Both the position numbers and the translations under genes were made by a program. A stretch of DNA of 8,135 bases from Pseudomonadota bacterium. GTDB lineage: Bacteria; Pseudomonadota; Gammaproteobacteria; Xanthomonadales; Xanthomonadaceae. The DNA is taken from assembly GCA_023453655.1 (NCBI GenBank), contig JAEXTE010000408.1, positions 1-8,135 of the forward strand. Direction: 5' to 3'. The notes beneath the pieces were generated by a model. The model was given only the letters and a program-made list of their open reading frames with translations. It was not told the DNA's origin and ran no database searches. Below, piece after piece: positions 1 to 7,613 of this stretch (position 1 is its first letter; every line of letters starts with the position of its first letter).

Positions 1-1
1 C

Positions 2-232
2 ATCCCGCCCTCGGTCGGCCATCTCTCCGCCTGCGATGCCGGCAGCTGCGTGCTGGAGACCGGTGCGCAGCGGCCCGACGTGCTCGGATTCCACCTGGCC
101 ATGCTCGGCGTGGACTTCAGCGTGCTCGAGCCGGTCGAGCTGCGCGAACACATGCGCGCGATGGCGCGGCGGCTGCGCAGGGCGGGCGCGGGCGAGCCCC
201 GGGCCCCGAAGCCGCGCTCGCGCCGACCTTGA
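2..232 (+). CDS. WYL-domain protein, C-terminal fragment (probable transcriptional regulator)
   Basis: Only the last 76 codons are in the window; the start lies to the left. The frame is open from base 2 and ends at TGA 230-232. The translation contains a VLETG strand, then LGFHLAMLGVDFSVLEP, then a basic helix ELREHMRAMARRL. This matches the usual C-terminal end of WYL-domain regulators of the YafY/PafC type, where a strand of the WYL extension is followed by a 'G-x-x-x-x-VLEP-x-EL' turn and a final helix. Such proteins normally carry an N-terminal DeoR-like helix-turn-helix and sense a ligand, often a nucleotide or nucleic acid, through the WYL fold; neither of those parts is visible here. 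The last 15 or so residues are Arg/Pro-rich and look like a disordered tail. The gene converges on the flavin reductase with 12 bases between the stop codons and no obvious terminator. The family assignment rests on a short conserved tail, so it is moderate. Confidence 0.7.
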   Translation: MPPSVGHLSACDAGSCVLETGAQRPDVLGFHLAMLGVDFSVLEPVELREHMRAMARRLRRAGAGEPRAPKPRSRRP

Positions 233-244
233 GCGGACGCGTGG

Positions 245-784
245 TCAGGCGTGGCGCCGCACCCAGTCCAGATTGGCGTCCATCCAGCCCTGCAGGAAGT
301 CGCGACTGCCCTCGGCGATGTCGTCGCCATCGAGCACGTCGTCGGCCTTGAGGAAGGCCTCGGGCTGGCCCAGGGTCGGCATGTCGAGATAGGCGAGGAT
401 GGTGCGCAGGTGCTGCTGCGCGGCGGCCGTGCCGATCGCACCGATGGACACGCCGATGATGCCGGCCGGCTTGTCCGGGAAGGCGCTGTCGCCGTACGGG
501 CGCGAGGCGTGGTCGAGCGCGTTCTTCAGCACGCCGGGAATCGATCGGTTGTATTCGGGCGTCACGAACAGCAGGCCGTCGGCCTCGCGGATGCCCTGCT
601 TGAGTCGGGTGACCGGAGGCGGCGGCGAATCGTCGTCGTCCTGGTTGTACAGCGGCAGGTCGTCGATGCGCAGCCGGCGGAACTCGACGTCGTCGGGTGC
701 GAGCTTGGCGAGGGCGTCGGCCAGCCGCGCGTTGAACGAATCCTGGCGCAGGCTGCCGACGATCACGGCGATGGTGAGCGGCAT
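245..784 (-). CDS. NAD(P)H-dependent FMN reductase, flavodoxin-like fold
   Basis: This 179-residue protein has the usual length and layout of the NADPH-dependent FMN reductase / azoreductase / chromate-quinone reductase family. It starts MPLTIAVIVGSLRQDSFN: a beta strand followed by the FMN phosphate-binding loop GSLRQDSFN at residues 10-18. The second flavin-contact motif TPEYNRSIPGVLKNALD is at residues 75-91, and a conserved GVSIGAIGTA stretch is at 111-120. Such enzymes are cytosolic and transfer hydride from NAD(P)H to FMN and on to quinones, azo dyes or metal ions; the true substrate cannot be told from sequence. The ATG at 784 is chosen because GGAG (793-790) lies 5 bases upstream and the family motif begins right after it, although the frame stays open far upstream through the antisense of the EAL gene. 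A run of four Asp and four Pro at residues 49-56 is a slightly unusual loop. The gene is divergent from the cupin gene and convergent with the WYL gene, so it is probably transcribed alone. Confidence 0.9.
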   Translation of the reverse strand: MPLTIAVIVGSLRQDSFNARLADALAKLAPDDVEFRRLRIDDLPLYNQDDDDSPPPPVTRLKQGIREADGLLFVTPEYNRSIPGVLKNALDHASRPYGDSAFPDKPAGIIGVSIGAIGTAAAQQHLRTILAYLDMPTLGQPEAFLKADDVLDGDDIAEGSRDFLQGWMDANLDWVRRHA

Positions 785-791
785 GGGAACT

Positions 792-822
792 CCGGATAGC
801 GTCCGCGGGCCGGACCATCCGG
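792..822 (-). promoter_or_regulatory. Nested dyad / hairpin overlapping the reductase Shine-Dalgarno
   Basis: Read on the minus strand, this stretch is CCGGAT, one base, GTCCG, a 5-base loop GCCCG, CGGAC, three bases, ATCCGG. That gives an inner 5-bp stem inside an outer 6-bp stem. The last GG of the outer stem is the first half of the GGAG ribosome-binding site (793-790) of the flavin reductase. In RNA it could mask the ribosome-binding site; in DNA it could be an operator in the divergent reductase-cupin region. The pairing is seen directly; the function is inferred. Confidence 0.35.
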
Positions 823-913
823 TGGCTGCGCGGCGCGACAACGATGGGCGAATCCTCGTGAACGCCGTGTCGGGAAGGGGTGTTCGCGACGCATTGACGC
901 GGAAGGGGCGAAG

Positions 914-1306
914 GTGGAGTCCGTCCTCACGGGCAGGCGGCGCATGCGCTCCAGACATCTGCGCTTCGGCAAGGGCTTCCGGCCGGCCTTCTCGATCCGC
1001 AAGGTGCAGGCGGCGGAGATGGTGATTGCGCCCGGCGGCAGCGAGGGCGGGCCTGACAACGCACACCGCGGCGCCGACCAGTGGCTGTACGTGGTGGCGG
1101 GCGAGGGACTGGCGATCGTCGACGGAGCGCGACGCCGGTTGCGCGCCGGCAGCCTTCTGGTGATCGAACGCGGTGAGCGCCACGAGATCCGGAATACCGG
1201 ACAGGACCTGTTGAGGACGCTCAACTTCTATTCGCCGCCCGCCTACACTCCGGCTGGCAATCCCCGGCCTCCCGCACGGCGCCCGGCAAGCCGGCGTGCG
1301 GACTGA
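914..1306 (+). CDS. Small single-domain cupin protein
   Basis: This is a 130-residue protein with one cupin (small beta-barrel) domain. Cupin motif 1 is represented by GGPDNAHRGADQWLYVVAGEG (residues 45-65), with H51 and Q56 as likely metal ligands. Motif 2 is GSLLVIERGERHEIRN (79-94), with H90 and N94 at the usual positions. A conserved-looking end, LRTLNFYSPPAYTP, follows, and then a Pro/Arg-rich tail. The cupin fold supports metal-dependent enzymes and sugar or ligand binding, so no reaction can be named. The start is taken as GTG 914 because the purine-rich GGAAGGGG (901-908) lies 5 bases before it. An in-frame ATG at 944 is the alternative: it fits the start of the conserved part (MRSRHLRFGKGFR) but has a weaker ribosome-binding site. 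The gene is divergent from the flavin reductase; 162 bases separate it from the EAL gene on the same strand. Confidence 0.75.
   Translation: MESVLTGRRRMRSRHLRFGKGFRPAFSIRKVQAAEMVIAPGGSEGGPDNAHRGADQWLYVVAGEGLAIVDGARRRLRAGSLLVIERGERHEIRNTGQDLLRTLNFYSPPAYTPAGNPRPPARRPASRRAD
1272..1301 (+). repeat. GC-rich inverted repeat at the cupin 3' end
   Basis: CCGCACG (1272-1278) pairs exactly with CGTGCGG (1295-1301). Inside it, after a 4-base bulge, CCGG (1283-1286) pairs with CCGG (1291-1294) over a CAAG loop. The structure ends three bases before the cupin stop codon. No T-tract follows, so it is not a standard intrinsic terminator, though it could slow polymerase or protect the mRNA 3' end. Confidence 0.3.
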
Positions 1307-1468
1307 AGCTGCTCCCACCGCGCTGTCGCCGGTCGTGCGAGCGGGACGAGCCGGGTGGCGCAACGCCCGCGCGGGGTTGTCCGAACCGGTTCCCCACGAC
1401 CAGCAGCAGTTGCGCATCCCACCGCCTGTTGGCATGGTGCGGTGACTTCCCCGGAGCGCGATTCTTCG

Positions 1469-4420
1469 ATGCCTCCCACTGCCATGCCACAGCGCTCCCG
1501 GAGTTCGGTCTCCAAGGTCGCGGCCGTCGGAGTGACGCTCGGGGTGCTGATGATGCTTGGCCTGGGACTGCTGCTGTGGCAGGACCGCGACACGCGCCTG
1601 GCCTCCGCGCAGCGGCAGGCGCTGGCGCTGTCCAGCGGCGTGGACCGGCTGCTGCGCCAGGAGTTCGGCAGCCTGGAACGCGCACTGGGCGGCATCAGCG
1701 GCGACGCTGCCGCCTATGGCGATTCGGCGCCGGACCAGGCGGATTCGCTGTTGCACGAGGCCATCGCGGGCGTGGTGGCGCGACGCGCGGAACTCGCGTC
1801 TGTCGTACTGGTGGACCCGCAGGGGCGCGCGCTGGTTGCGGGCGAGGAGGGGGACGAAGCGCTGCCGCGGTGGGCCGCGCGCGCGCCGGGCCGGCTGGCG
1901 GTGGGCGACCTGGAGCCCGATGGCCAGGGCGGCTGGCGGCTGCGCGTGGCATTCCCGTTCGGCGACGGACGCTGGCTGCTGGCCCGCCTGCACACCGTTG
2001 GCGTCGAGCGGATGATCGCCGACCTCGACATTGGCCGCGACGGACAGGTCACGGTACTCGACCGCAACGGCGTGGTGATCGCACGCGTGCCCGATGGGGC
2101 CCGCCATGTCGGCAAGCGCACCGGGCTGCCGGCGTCGCTCCGCGACGCGCGGGGCACCGCGTCGGCCGTGCGGGTCAGCCAGATTGACGGCGTCACGCGC
2201 CTGTCCGGCTTCAGCGCCACCAGTGGCTACGACCTGATCGCCGTTGCGGGGCTGGGCCTGCGCGAGGCGCTGGTGCCCTGGTATCGGAACGCATCCATCG
2301 CGGCCGGCTTCGTGCTGCTGTACTGGCTGGGGCTGGGGTATTTCCTGCGGCGGCTGTCGGGCGGCGAACGCGTGCGCGAGGCCTTGCTGTCGGAACTGGA
2401 GGAACAGGCCGACTGGCTCGACCAGGCGCAGCGCGCCTCGCGCACCGGCGTATGGCGGATGGAAGCCGACGGCGTGCACATCAAGGTGTCCGCCCATATG
2501 GCCGCGCTCTATGGTTTCGAGCCCAGGGGCGGGGTACTGCCGCTGGCGGACTTCTACGCGCGGATGCATCCCGACGACCGCGAGGAGGTCGAGCAGGCGT
2601 TCACCCGCACGCTGGAACGGGGCGATCCTTACCAAGCCGAATTCCGGGTGCATCCGCGCCCCGGTGTGGAACGCTGGCTGCGCGAGCGCGGTGGACTGGT
2701 GCCCGACGGGCAGGGCATGGTGCGGGTTTCGGGGACTGTCGTCGACGTCACCGAAGGCCACGAAGCGCAGGAGCGCATCGCGCGTGCCGAGGCCCAGTTC
2801 AGGGCGCTGTTCGAGCGCAATCCGCTGCCGTTCTGGGTGTTCGACGAGCGGACGCTGCGCTTCCTCGCGGTCAACGAAGCGGCCGTGGCGGCCTACGGCT
2901 ACAGCGAGGAAGAGTTCCGCCGCATGACGATCCTCGACATCCGCCCACGCGCCGACCGCGCGAAGGTGGAGGCGTCGATGGCGCAACGCGGTCCGCGCGA
3001 GGACGTGGACGGCATCTGGACCCACCTGCGGCGCGACGGCAGCCGCCTGGACGTGCGTGTGTTCAGCAGCGGCATCGAGTTCGCAGGCCGTCCGGCGCGG
3101 CTGGTCCTGGCCGAGGACGTCAGCGATCGCGTGGCCTATGAGCGCGATCTCGCCTGGCGCGCCAGCCACGACGACCTGACCGGCCTGTCGCGCCTGTCCA
3201 GCCTGATCGAACAGGTCAACGCGCGCCATGTCCCGGGGACGCGCTACGCGGTGGCCTTCGTGCGCATCCGCGGGCTGGAACTGATCGCGCCGACGCTGGG
3301 CTCGCAGACCAGCGAGCTGCTGCTGCGCGAAGTGGCCGCACGCATCGATGAAGTGGGGCGCAGGTTCGGCCTGAGTGGATTCTGGCCGGGCGAGTCGTTC
3401 GTGGTCGTGGCGCTGGACGCGGCCCGCCGCGATGAGATGCTGGCGGCGCTCGAGGAGATGGTGTCGGTACCGGTGGACACCGAGGGCGGCGCGCATCCGG
3501 TCGAGGCCTCGATCGGCATCGCCGAGGGACCGGAAGACGGCCAGGGTGCCGAGCAGGTCATCGGTCACGCGGCACTGGCGGCACTGCAGGCGCGGCGCGA
3601 GCAACTGCCGCTGTTGCCCTACGACCGCGGCATGGCCGAGCAGGCGACCGAACGCATCGCGTTGGCCAGGCGACTGCGCAACGCGCTGGACAACAACGAG
3701 TTCGAACTGCACTGCCAGCCGATCCGGCGTGTCGCCGACGGCCGCGTGGTGGCGCTGGAGGCGCTGCTGCGCTGGCGGCACGAGGGGCGCATGGTGTCGC
3801 CGGCGGTGTTCGTGCCGCTGGCCGAGGCCTCGGGACTGATCGTGCCCATCGGGTGCTGGGTGCTGGAGCAGGCCGCACGCTGCCACGGGCGCCTGGCGGA
3901 GCGCGGCCTGAGCGGGGTCTCGATCGCGGTCAACGTCTCCGCCGTGCAGCTGTTGGGCGATTCCTTGACGTCCGTGGTGCGCCAGGTGCAGTTCGAGCAC
4001 GCGCTGCCGCCGGGCGCGCTGCACGTGGAGCTGACCGAGAGCGTCGTGCTGCGCCAGCCGCAGACGGCCCGCGCGCGCATGCTGGAGCTGCGCGATGCGG
4101 GGGTATCGATCTCGATCGACGATTTCGGCACCGGCTTCTCCAGCATGGCCTACCTGCGGGACCTGCCGCTCGACTACCTCAAGATCGACCGCAGCTTCGT
4201 GCGGGGCGTGCACGCCGACGAGCGCAACGCCTCGATCTGCCGCGCCCTGATCTCGCTGGCCCATGGGCTGGGCCTGGGCACGATCGCCGAGGGCGTGGAA
4301 CAGCCGGAGGAGCTGGACTGGCTGCGCGCGAATGGCTGCGACCAGGCCCAGGGTTACCTGCTGGGCCGGCCGGCCCCGCTGGCCGACGTGCTCGACGCGA
4401 TCGCAGCGGGCGGCGGCTGA
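1469..4420 (+). CDS. Membrane Cache-PAS-PAS-GGDEF-EAL protein, probable c-di-GMP phosphodiesterase
   Basis: This 983-residue protein should hydrolyse cyclic di-GMP at the inner membrane under sensor control. Numbering is from ATG 1469. TM1 is at about 16-37. A periplasmic double-Cache/PDC-like sensor follows (about 40-270; its second half reads IGRDGQVTVLDRNGVVIA and ends SGYDLIAVAGL), then TM2 at about 274-294. A PAS/PAC unit is at about 314-430, a second PAS at about 440-555, GGDEF at about 562-717 and EAL at about 724-978. The EAL domain keeps E764-A-L, N822-V-S, E854 and E857 of ELTES, D884-D885 of DDFGTG, K905, E941 of EGVE and Q961. The GGDEF domain has PGESF at 640-644 in place of GGDEF, and its metal-site region reads RIRGLE, so it is probably not a cyclase. 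ATG 1469 has GGAG (1453-1456) 12 bases upstream, rather far. GTG 1442, GTG 1355 and ATG 1484 are alternatives; 1469 leaves a short basic N-terminus before TM1, as expected. The protein probably controls motility, biofilm or virulence, but the signal is unknown. Confidence 0.92.
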   Translation: MPPTAMPQRSRSSVSKVAAVGVTLGVLMMLGLGLLLWQDRDTRLASAQRQALALSSGVDRLLRQEFGSLERALGGISGDAAAYGDSAPDQADSLLHEAIAGVVARRAELASVVLVDPQGRALVAGEEGDEALPRWAARAPGRLAVGDLEPDGQGGWRLRVAFPFGDGRWLLARLHTVGVERMIADLDIGRDGQVTVLDRNGVVIARVPDGARHVGKRTGLPASLRDARGTASAVRVSQIDGVTRLSGFSATSGYDLIAVAGLGLREALVPWYRNASIAAGFVLLYWLGLGYFLRRLSGGERVREALLSELEEQADWLDQAQRASRTGVWRMEADGVHIKVSAHMAALYGFEPRGGVLPLADFYARMHPDDREEVEQAFTRTLERGDPYQAEFRVHPRPGVERWLRERGGLVPDGQGMVRVSGTVVDVTEGHEAQERIARAEAQFRALFERNPLPFWVFDERTLRFLAVNEAAVAAYGYSEEEFRRMTILDIRPRADRAKVEASMAQRGPREDVDGIWTHLRRDGSRLDVRVFSSGIEFAGRPARLVLAEDVSDRVAYERDLAWRASHDDLTGLSRLSSLIEQVNARHVPGTRYAVAFVRIRGLELIAPTLGSQTSELLLREVAARIDEVGRRFGLSGFWPGESFVVVALDAARRDEMLAALEEMVSVPVDTEGGAHPVEASIGIAEGPEDGQGAEQVIGHAALAALQARREQLPLLPYDRGMAEQATERIALARRLRNALDNNEFELHCQPIRRVADGRVVALEALLRWRHEGRMVSPAVFVPLAEASGLIVPIGCWVLEQAARCHGRLAERGLSGVSIAVNVSAVQLLGDSLTSVVRQVQFEHALPPGALHVELTESVVLRQPQTARARMLELRDAGVSISIDDFGTGFSSMAYLRDLPLDYLKIDRSFVRGVHADERNASICRALISLAHGLGLGTIAEGVEQPEELDWLRANGCDQAQGYLLGRPAPLADVLDAIAAGGG

Positions 4421-4457
4421 TGCCGCCGCGAACCCGGCGCTTGCCTGCGCACCGGGT
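4411..4457 (+). terminator. Two adjacent hairpins at the EAL gene stop, possible terminator without T-tract
   Basis: The first hairpin is CGGCGGC (4411-4417), loop TGAT, GCCGCCG (4422-4428): a perfect 7-bp stem whose loop contains the TGA stop of the EAL gene. Four bases on, ACCCGG plus CGC (4432-4440) can pair with GCG and CCGGGT (4447-4457), leaving a two-base bulge. No run of T follows either stem. They may end or stabilise the EAL transcript, but intrinsic termination is not supported by the usual rule. Confidence 0.35.
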
Positions 4458-4534
4458 CGCATCCGTCAAGTGCGGCGCGAAAAGACTTGCATTGCGCAAC
4501 GACTTCCGCATCGGCGCGCACGGCTGCCCGCGAC

Positions 4535-4557
4535 TTATCCACGCTGGCTGTGGACAA
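4535..4557. promoter_or_regulatory. Head-to-head pair of DnaA-box-like 9-mers
   Basis: TTATCCACG (4535-4543, + strand) and TTGTCCACA (4557-4549, - strand) each differ by one base from the DnaA box TTATCCACA. They face each other with 5 bases between. A 10-bp palindrome ACAACGTTGT (4554-4563) and another TGTGGAA (4561-4567) follow at once. The stretch lies in the 286-base region between the convergent EAL and gcvP genes, so it is unlikely to be a promoter for either. It could be a DnaA titration or reactivation site. The sites are seen directly; DnaA binding is inference. Confidence 0.35.
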
Positions 4558-4647
4558 CGTTGTGGAACGGCCATTGAACAATCGTCGCCAGCCCGCGTGG
4601 CGCCATGGCCGGGGACGGTTTGGCGAAAACAACGCCAATGCCGCAAA

Positions 4648-4676
4648 CGCGAACCGCCCCTTGCGGGGCGGTTGCG
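4648..4676 (-). terminator. Strong hairpin beyond gcvP, probable terminator
   Basis: AACCGCCCC (4652-4660) and GGGGCGGTT (4665-4673) form a perfect 9-bp stem over a 4-base loop. CGC (4648-4650) and GCG (4674-4676) extend it past a single bulged G. It lies about 30 bases beyond the gcvP stop codon. On the minus strand it is followed by CGCGTTTGCG, which is only weakly T-rich, and no T-tract is present on the plus strand. It is best read as the gcvP terminator or mRNA 3'-end stabiliser, possibly acting in both directions between the convergent genes. Confidence 0.55.
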
Positions 4677-4706
4677 CGTGTGCTTGCGGAGGTGGCGAAA
4701 AAACCG

Positions 4707-7604
4707 TCAGGCCTCCGCCGCTTCCTCCTTGAAGGCATCCACCGGGATGCAGGCGCAGAACACGTTCTTGTCGCCGTGGACATTGTCCACGCGCGCCACC
4801 GGCGGCCAGTACTTCTGCTGGCGCAGGCTGGGCAGCGGGAACGCAGCGAGCTCGCGCGGATAGGCATGCGTCCACTCGCTCGCCGCCACCGCGTCGGCGG
4901 TGTGCGGCGCGTTCTTGAGCGGGTTGTCCTCGCGGTCGAGCTTGCCTTCCTCGATGGCGCGGATCTCGTCGCGGATCTGGATCATCGCATCGATGAAGCG
5001 GTCCAGCTCGTGCAGCGATTCGCTTTCGGTCGGTTCCACCATCAGCGTGCCAGCGACCGGGAAGCTCAGCGTCGGCGCGTGGAAGCCGAAGTCGATCAGG
5101 CGCTTGGCCACGTCCTCGGCGGTGACGCCGGTGGCCTTCTCCAGCGGACGCAGGTCGAGGATGCACTCGTGCGCCACCAGGCCGTTGCGGCCGGTGTAGA
5201 GCGTGCGGTAGTGCGGGGCCAGGCGGCGCGAGATGTAGTTGGCGTTGAGCAGGGCCACCTGGGTGGCCTTGCGCAGGCCGGGCGCGCCCATCATCGCGAT
5301 GTACATCCAGCTGATCGGCAGGATCGACGCGCTGCCGTGCGTGGCGGCCGACACCATGCCCACTGCGCCGCTCGCATCCTTGTGCCCGCGCGGCAGGAAC
5401 GGCGCGAGGTGCGACTTGACCGCGCAGGGGCCCACGCCCGGGCCGCCGCCGCCGTGCGGAATGCAGAACGTCTTGTGCAGGTTGAGGTGGGACACGTCCG
5501 AGCCCCACTCGCCGGGCTTGGCCAGGCCGACCAGCGCGTTCATGTTGGCGCCGTCGGTGTACACCTGCCCGCCGTGCTGGTGGACGATCTCGCAGATCTC
5601 GACCACGTCCTCTTCGAACACGCCGTGCGTGGACGGGTAGGTCATCATGATCGCGGCCAGGTTGGCCGAATGCTTGGCGGCCTTGGCGCGGATGTCCTCG
5701 ACGTCGATGTTGCCGTTGGCGTCGCACTTGGTCACCACGACCTTCATGCCGCACATCTGCGCAGAGGCCGGGTTGGTGCCGTGCGCCGACTCGGGGATCA
5801 GGCAGATGTCGCGATGGCTCTCGCCGCGCGAGGCGTGCCAGGCGCGGATCGCCAGCAGGCCGGCGTACTCGCCCTGGGCGCCGGAGTTGGGCTGGAAGCT
5901 CACCGCGTCGTAGCCGGTGATCTCGACCAGCATCGCCTCCAGCGAGGCCACCAGCTCCTGGTAGCCGCGCGTCTGCGCGGCCGGGGCCAGCGGGTGGATG
6001 TTGGCGAACTCCGGCCAGGTGATCGGGATCATCTCGGCCGTGGCGTTGAGCTTCATGGTGCACGAGCCCAGCGGAATCATCGTGCGGTCCATCGCCAGGT
6101 CCTTGTCGGCCAGGGCGCGGAGGTAGCGCAGCAGCTCGTGCTCGCTGTGGTGGGTGTTGAACACCGGATGCTGCAGGAACTTCGACTCGCGCAGCAGGGC
6201 CTGCGGCAGCGCGTCGGCCACCTCGGCGTCGAGCGCGTCGATCGCGCCGCCGTCGAGCGAGGTGCCGAAGATCTTGGCCAGCGCGGCGAGATCGGCGCGG
6301 GTCACCGTCTCGTCCAGGCTGATGCCGACGCTGGTCGCGTCGATCTTGCGCAGGTTGATGCGCTGGTGGCTGGCGTAGGTATGGATCTGCTCGGCGTCCA
6401 CGCCGGTCACGTGCAGCGTGTCGAAGAAGTCGCCGCCCACCTGCACGCCGGCGCGCCGCAGCGCCTCGGCCAGGATCGCAGCCTGGCGGTGGACGCGGCG
6501 CCCGATGCGCGCCAGGCCGTCGGGCCCGTGGTAGACCGCGTACATCGAGGCCATCACCGCCAGCAGCACCTGCGCGGTGCAGATGTTGGAGGTCGCCTTC
6601 TCGCGGCGGATGTGCTGCTCGCGCGTCTGCAGGGTGAGGCGGTAGGCGGGCTTGCCGCCCGCATCGACCGACACGCCGATCAGGCGGCCCGGCATCGAGC
6701 GCTTGAACGCGTCGCGGCAGGCCATGAAGCCGGCATGCGGGCCGCCGAAGCCGAACGGCACGCCGAAGCGCTGGCTGTTGCCGACCACGATGTCGGCGCC
6801 CCATTCGCCCGGCGCCTTGAGCAGCGTCAGGGCAAGCAGGTCGCTGGCCACCGCAAGCAGCGCGCCGCGCGCGTGCACCGCCTCGGCCAGCGTGGCGTGG
6901 TCATCGATGCGGCCGAACGTGTTGGGGTACTGCAGCAGCACGCCGAAGCTGTCCGCGTCGGCGGCGCCGGCGGCCGGACCGACCTGCAGCTCGATGCCGA
7001 GGCCGTCGGCGCGCGTGCGCACCACTTCCAGCGTCTGCGGGTGCACGTCGTCGGCGACGTAGAACAGGTTGGACTTCGACCTGGCCGAGCGCTTGGCCAG
7101 GGTCATGGCTTCGGCGGCGGCGGTGGCCTCGTCCAGCAGCGAGGCGTTGGCGATGTCCATGCCGGTCAGGTCGGCGCACATCTGCTGGAAGTTGATCAGC
7201 GCTTCCATGCGGCCCTGCGAGATCTCCGCCTGGTAGGGCGTGTAGGCCGTGTACCAGGCCGGGTTCTCGAGGATGTTGCGCAGGATGACGTTGGGCGTGT
7301 GGGTGCCGTAGTAGCCCTGGCCGATGAAGCTGCGGAACACGTCGTTCTTATTCGCGATGGCGCGGATCTTCGCCAGCGCCTCGACCTCGGTCAGCGAGCC
7401 GGGCAGGGCCAGGCCGGGGCTGGAGGCCGGGTCGAGGCGGGCGCTGGGCTGGATGCTGGCCGGCACGATCGCCTCGGTCATCGCCTCCAGCGAGTCGTGG
7501 CCGACCTCGCGCAGCATGTGCGCGACCTCGGCGTCGTTGGGGCCGATGTGGCGTTCGACGAAGGCGTCGTGGTGTTCGAGTTCGCGCAGGCTGGGCTTGG
7601 ACAT
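4707..7604 (-). CDS. gcvP: Glycine dehydrogenase (decarboxylating), P-protein of the glycine cleavage system
   Basis: This PLP enzyme decarboxylates glycine and passes the aminomethyl group to the lipoyl arm of H-protein. Together with the T and L proteins this yields CO2, ammonia and methylene-tetrahydrofolate in the cytosol. The chain is 965 residues from ATG 7604, full length for the single-chain P-protein in which N- and C-terminal halves (GcvPA-like and GcvPB-like) are fused. Clear motifs are [10 protein letters not shown] near the N-terminus, [65 protein letters not shown] and TDGANMNA. The PLP-lysine region is [20 protein letters not shown], with the likely Schiff-base lysine at K711. 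I see no frameshift or missing catalytic residue. A GTG at 7613 would add three residues, but the family start ([12 protein letters not shown]) favours ATG 7604. Neither has a good Shine-Dalgarno sequence. gcvT and gcvH are not adjacent. A tandem glycine riboswitch lies in the leader, so expression should respond to glycine. Confidence 0.97.
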   Translation of the reverse strand: MSKPSLRELEHHDAFVERHIGPNDAEVAHMLREVGHDSLEAMTEAIVPASIQPSARLDPASSPGLALPGSLTEVEALAKIRAIANKNDVFRSFIGQGYYGTHTPNVILRNILENPAWYTAYTPYQAEISQGRMEALINFQQMCADLTGMDIANASLLDEATAAAEAMTLAKRSARSKSNLFYVADDVHPQTLEVVRTRADGLGIELQVGPAAGAADADSFGVLLQYPNTFGRIDDHATLAEAVHARGALLAVASDLLALTLLKAPGEWGADIVVGNSQRFGVPFGFGGPHAGFMACRDAFKRSMPGRLIGVSVDAGGKPAYRLTLQTREQHIRREKATSNICTAQVLLAVMASMYAVYHGPDGLARIGRRVHRQAAILAEALRRAGVQVGGDFFDTLHVTGVDAEQIHTYASHQRINLRKIDATSVGISLDETVTRADLAALAKIFGTSLDGGAIDALDAEVADALPQALLRESKFLQHPVFNTHHSEHELLRYLRALADKDLAMDRTMIPLGSCTMKLNATAEMIPITWPEFANIHPLAPAAQTRGYQELVASLEAMLVEITGYDAVSFQPNSGAQGEYAGLLAIRAWHASRGESHRDICLIPESAHGTNPASAQMCGMKVVVTKCDANGNIDVEDIRAKAAKHSANLAAIMMTYPSTHGVFEEDVVEICEIVHQHGGQVYTDGANMNALVGLAKPGEWGSDVSHLNLHKTFCIPHGGGGPGVGPCAVKSHLAPFLPRGHKDASGAVGMVSAATHGSASILPISWMYIAMMGAPGLRKATQVALLNANYISRRLAPHYRTLYTGRNGLVAHECILDLRPLEKATGVTAEDVAKRLIDFGFHAPTLSFPVAGTLMVEPTESESLHELDRFIDAMIQIRDEIRAIEEGKLDREDNPLKNAPHTADAVAASEWTHAYPRELAAFPLPSLRQQKYWPPVARVDNVHGDKNVFCACIPVDAFKEEAAEA

Positions 7605-7613
7605 GGCAGGCAC

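Noticed and set aside
36..392. A plus-strand open frame near the left edge
   Set aside because: It is a shadow of the WYL frame and of the reductase antisense; the Cys/Ser/Arg-rich product has no recognisable features.
1355..1468. N-terminal extension of the EAL protein from GTG 1355
   Set aside because: The extra 38 residues are irregular and Arg/Pro-rich, precede a normal short basic N-terminus before TM1, and have no clear ribosome-binding site; ATG 1469 is preferred.
245..4462. A 1405-codon open frame on the minus strand covering the antisense of the EAL and cupin genes
   Set aside because: Only its last 179 codons (from ATG 784) are a real gene. The rest is low-complexity His/Arg/Gln/Ala sequence produced by high GC opposite a real coding frame.
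4354..6804. An 816-codon open frame on the minus strand overlapping gcvP in another frame
   Set aside because: The translation is Arg/Pro/Ala-rich without any family motif; gcvP in the other frame is unambiguous.
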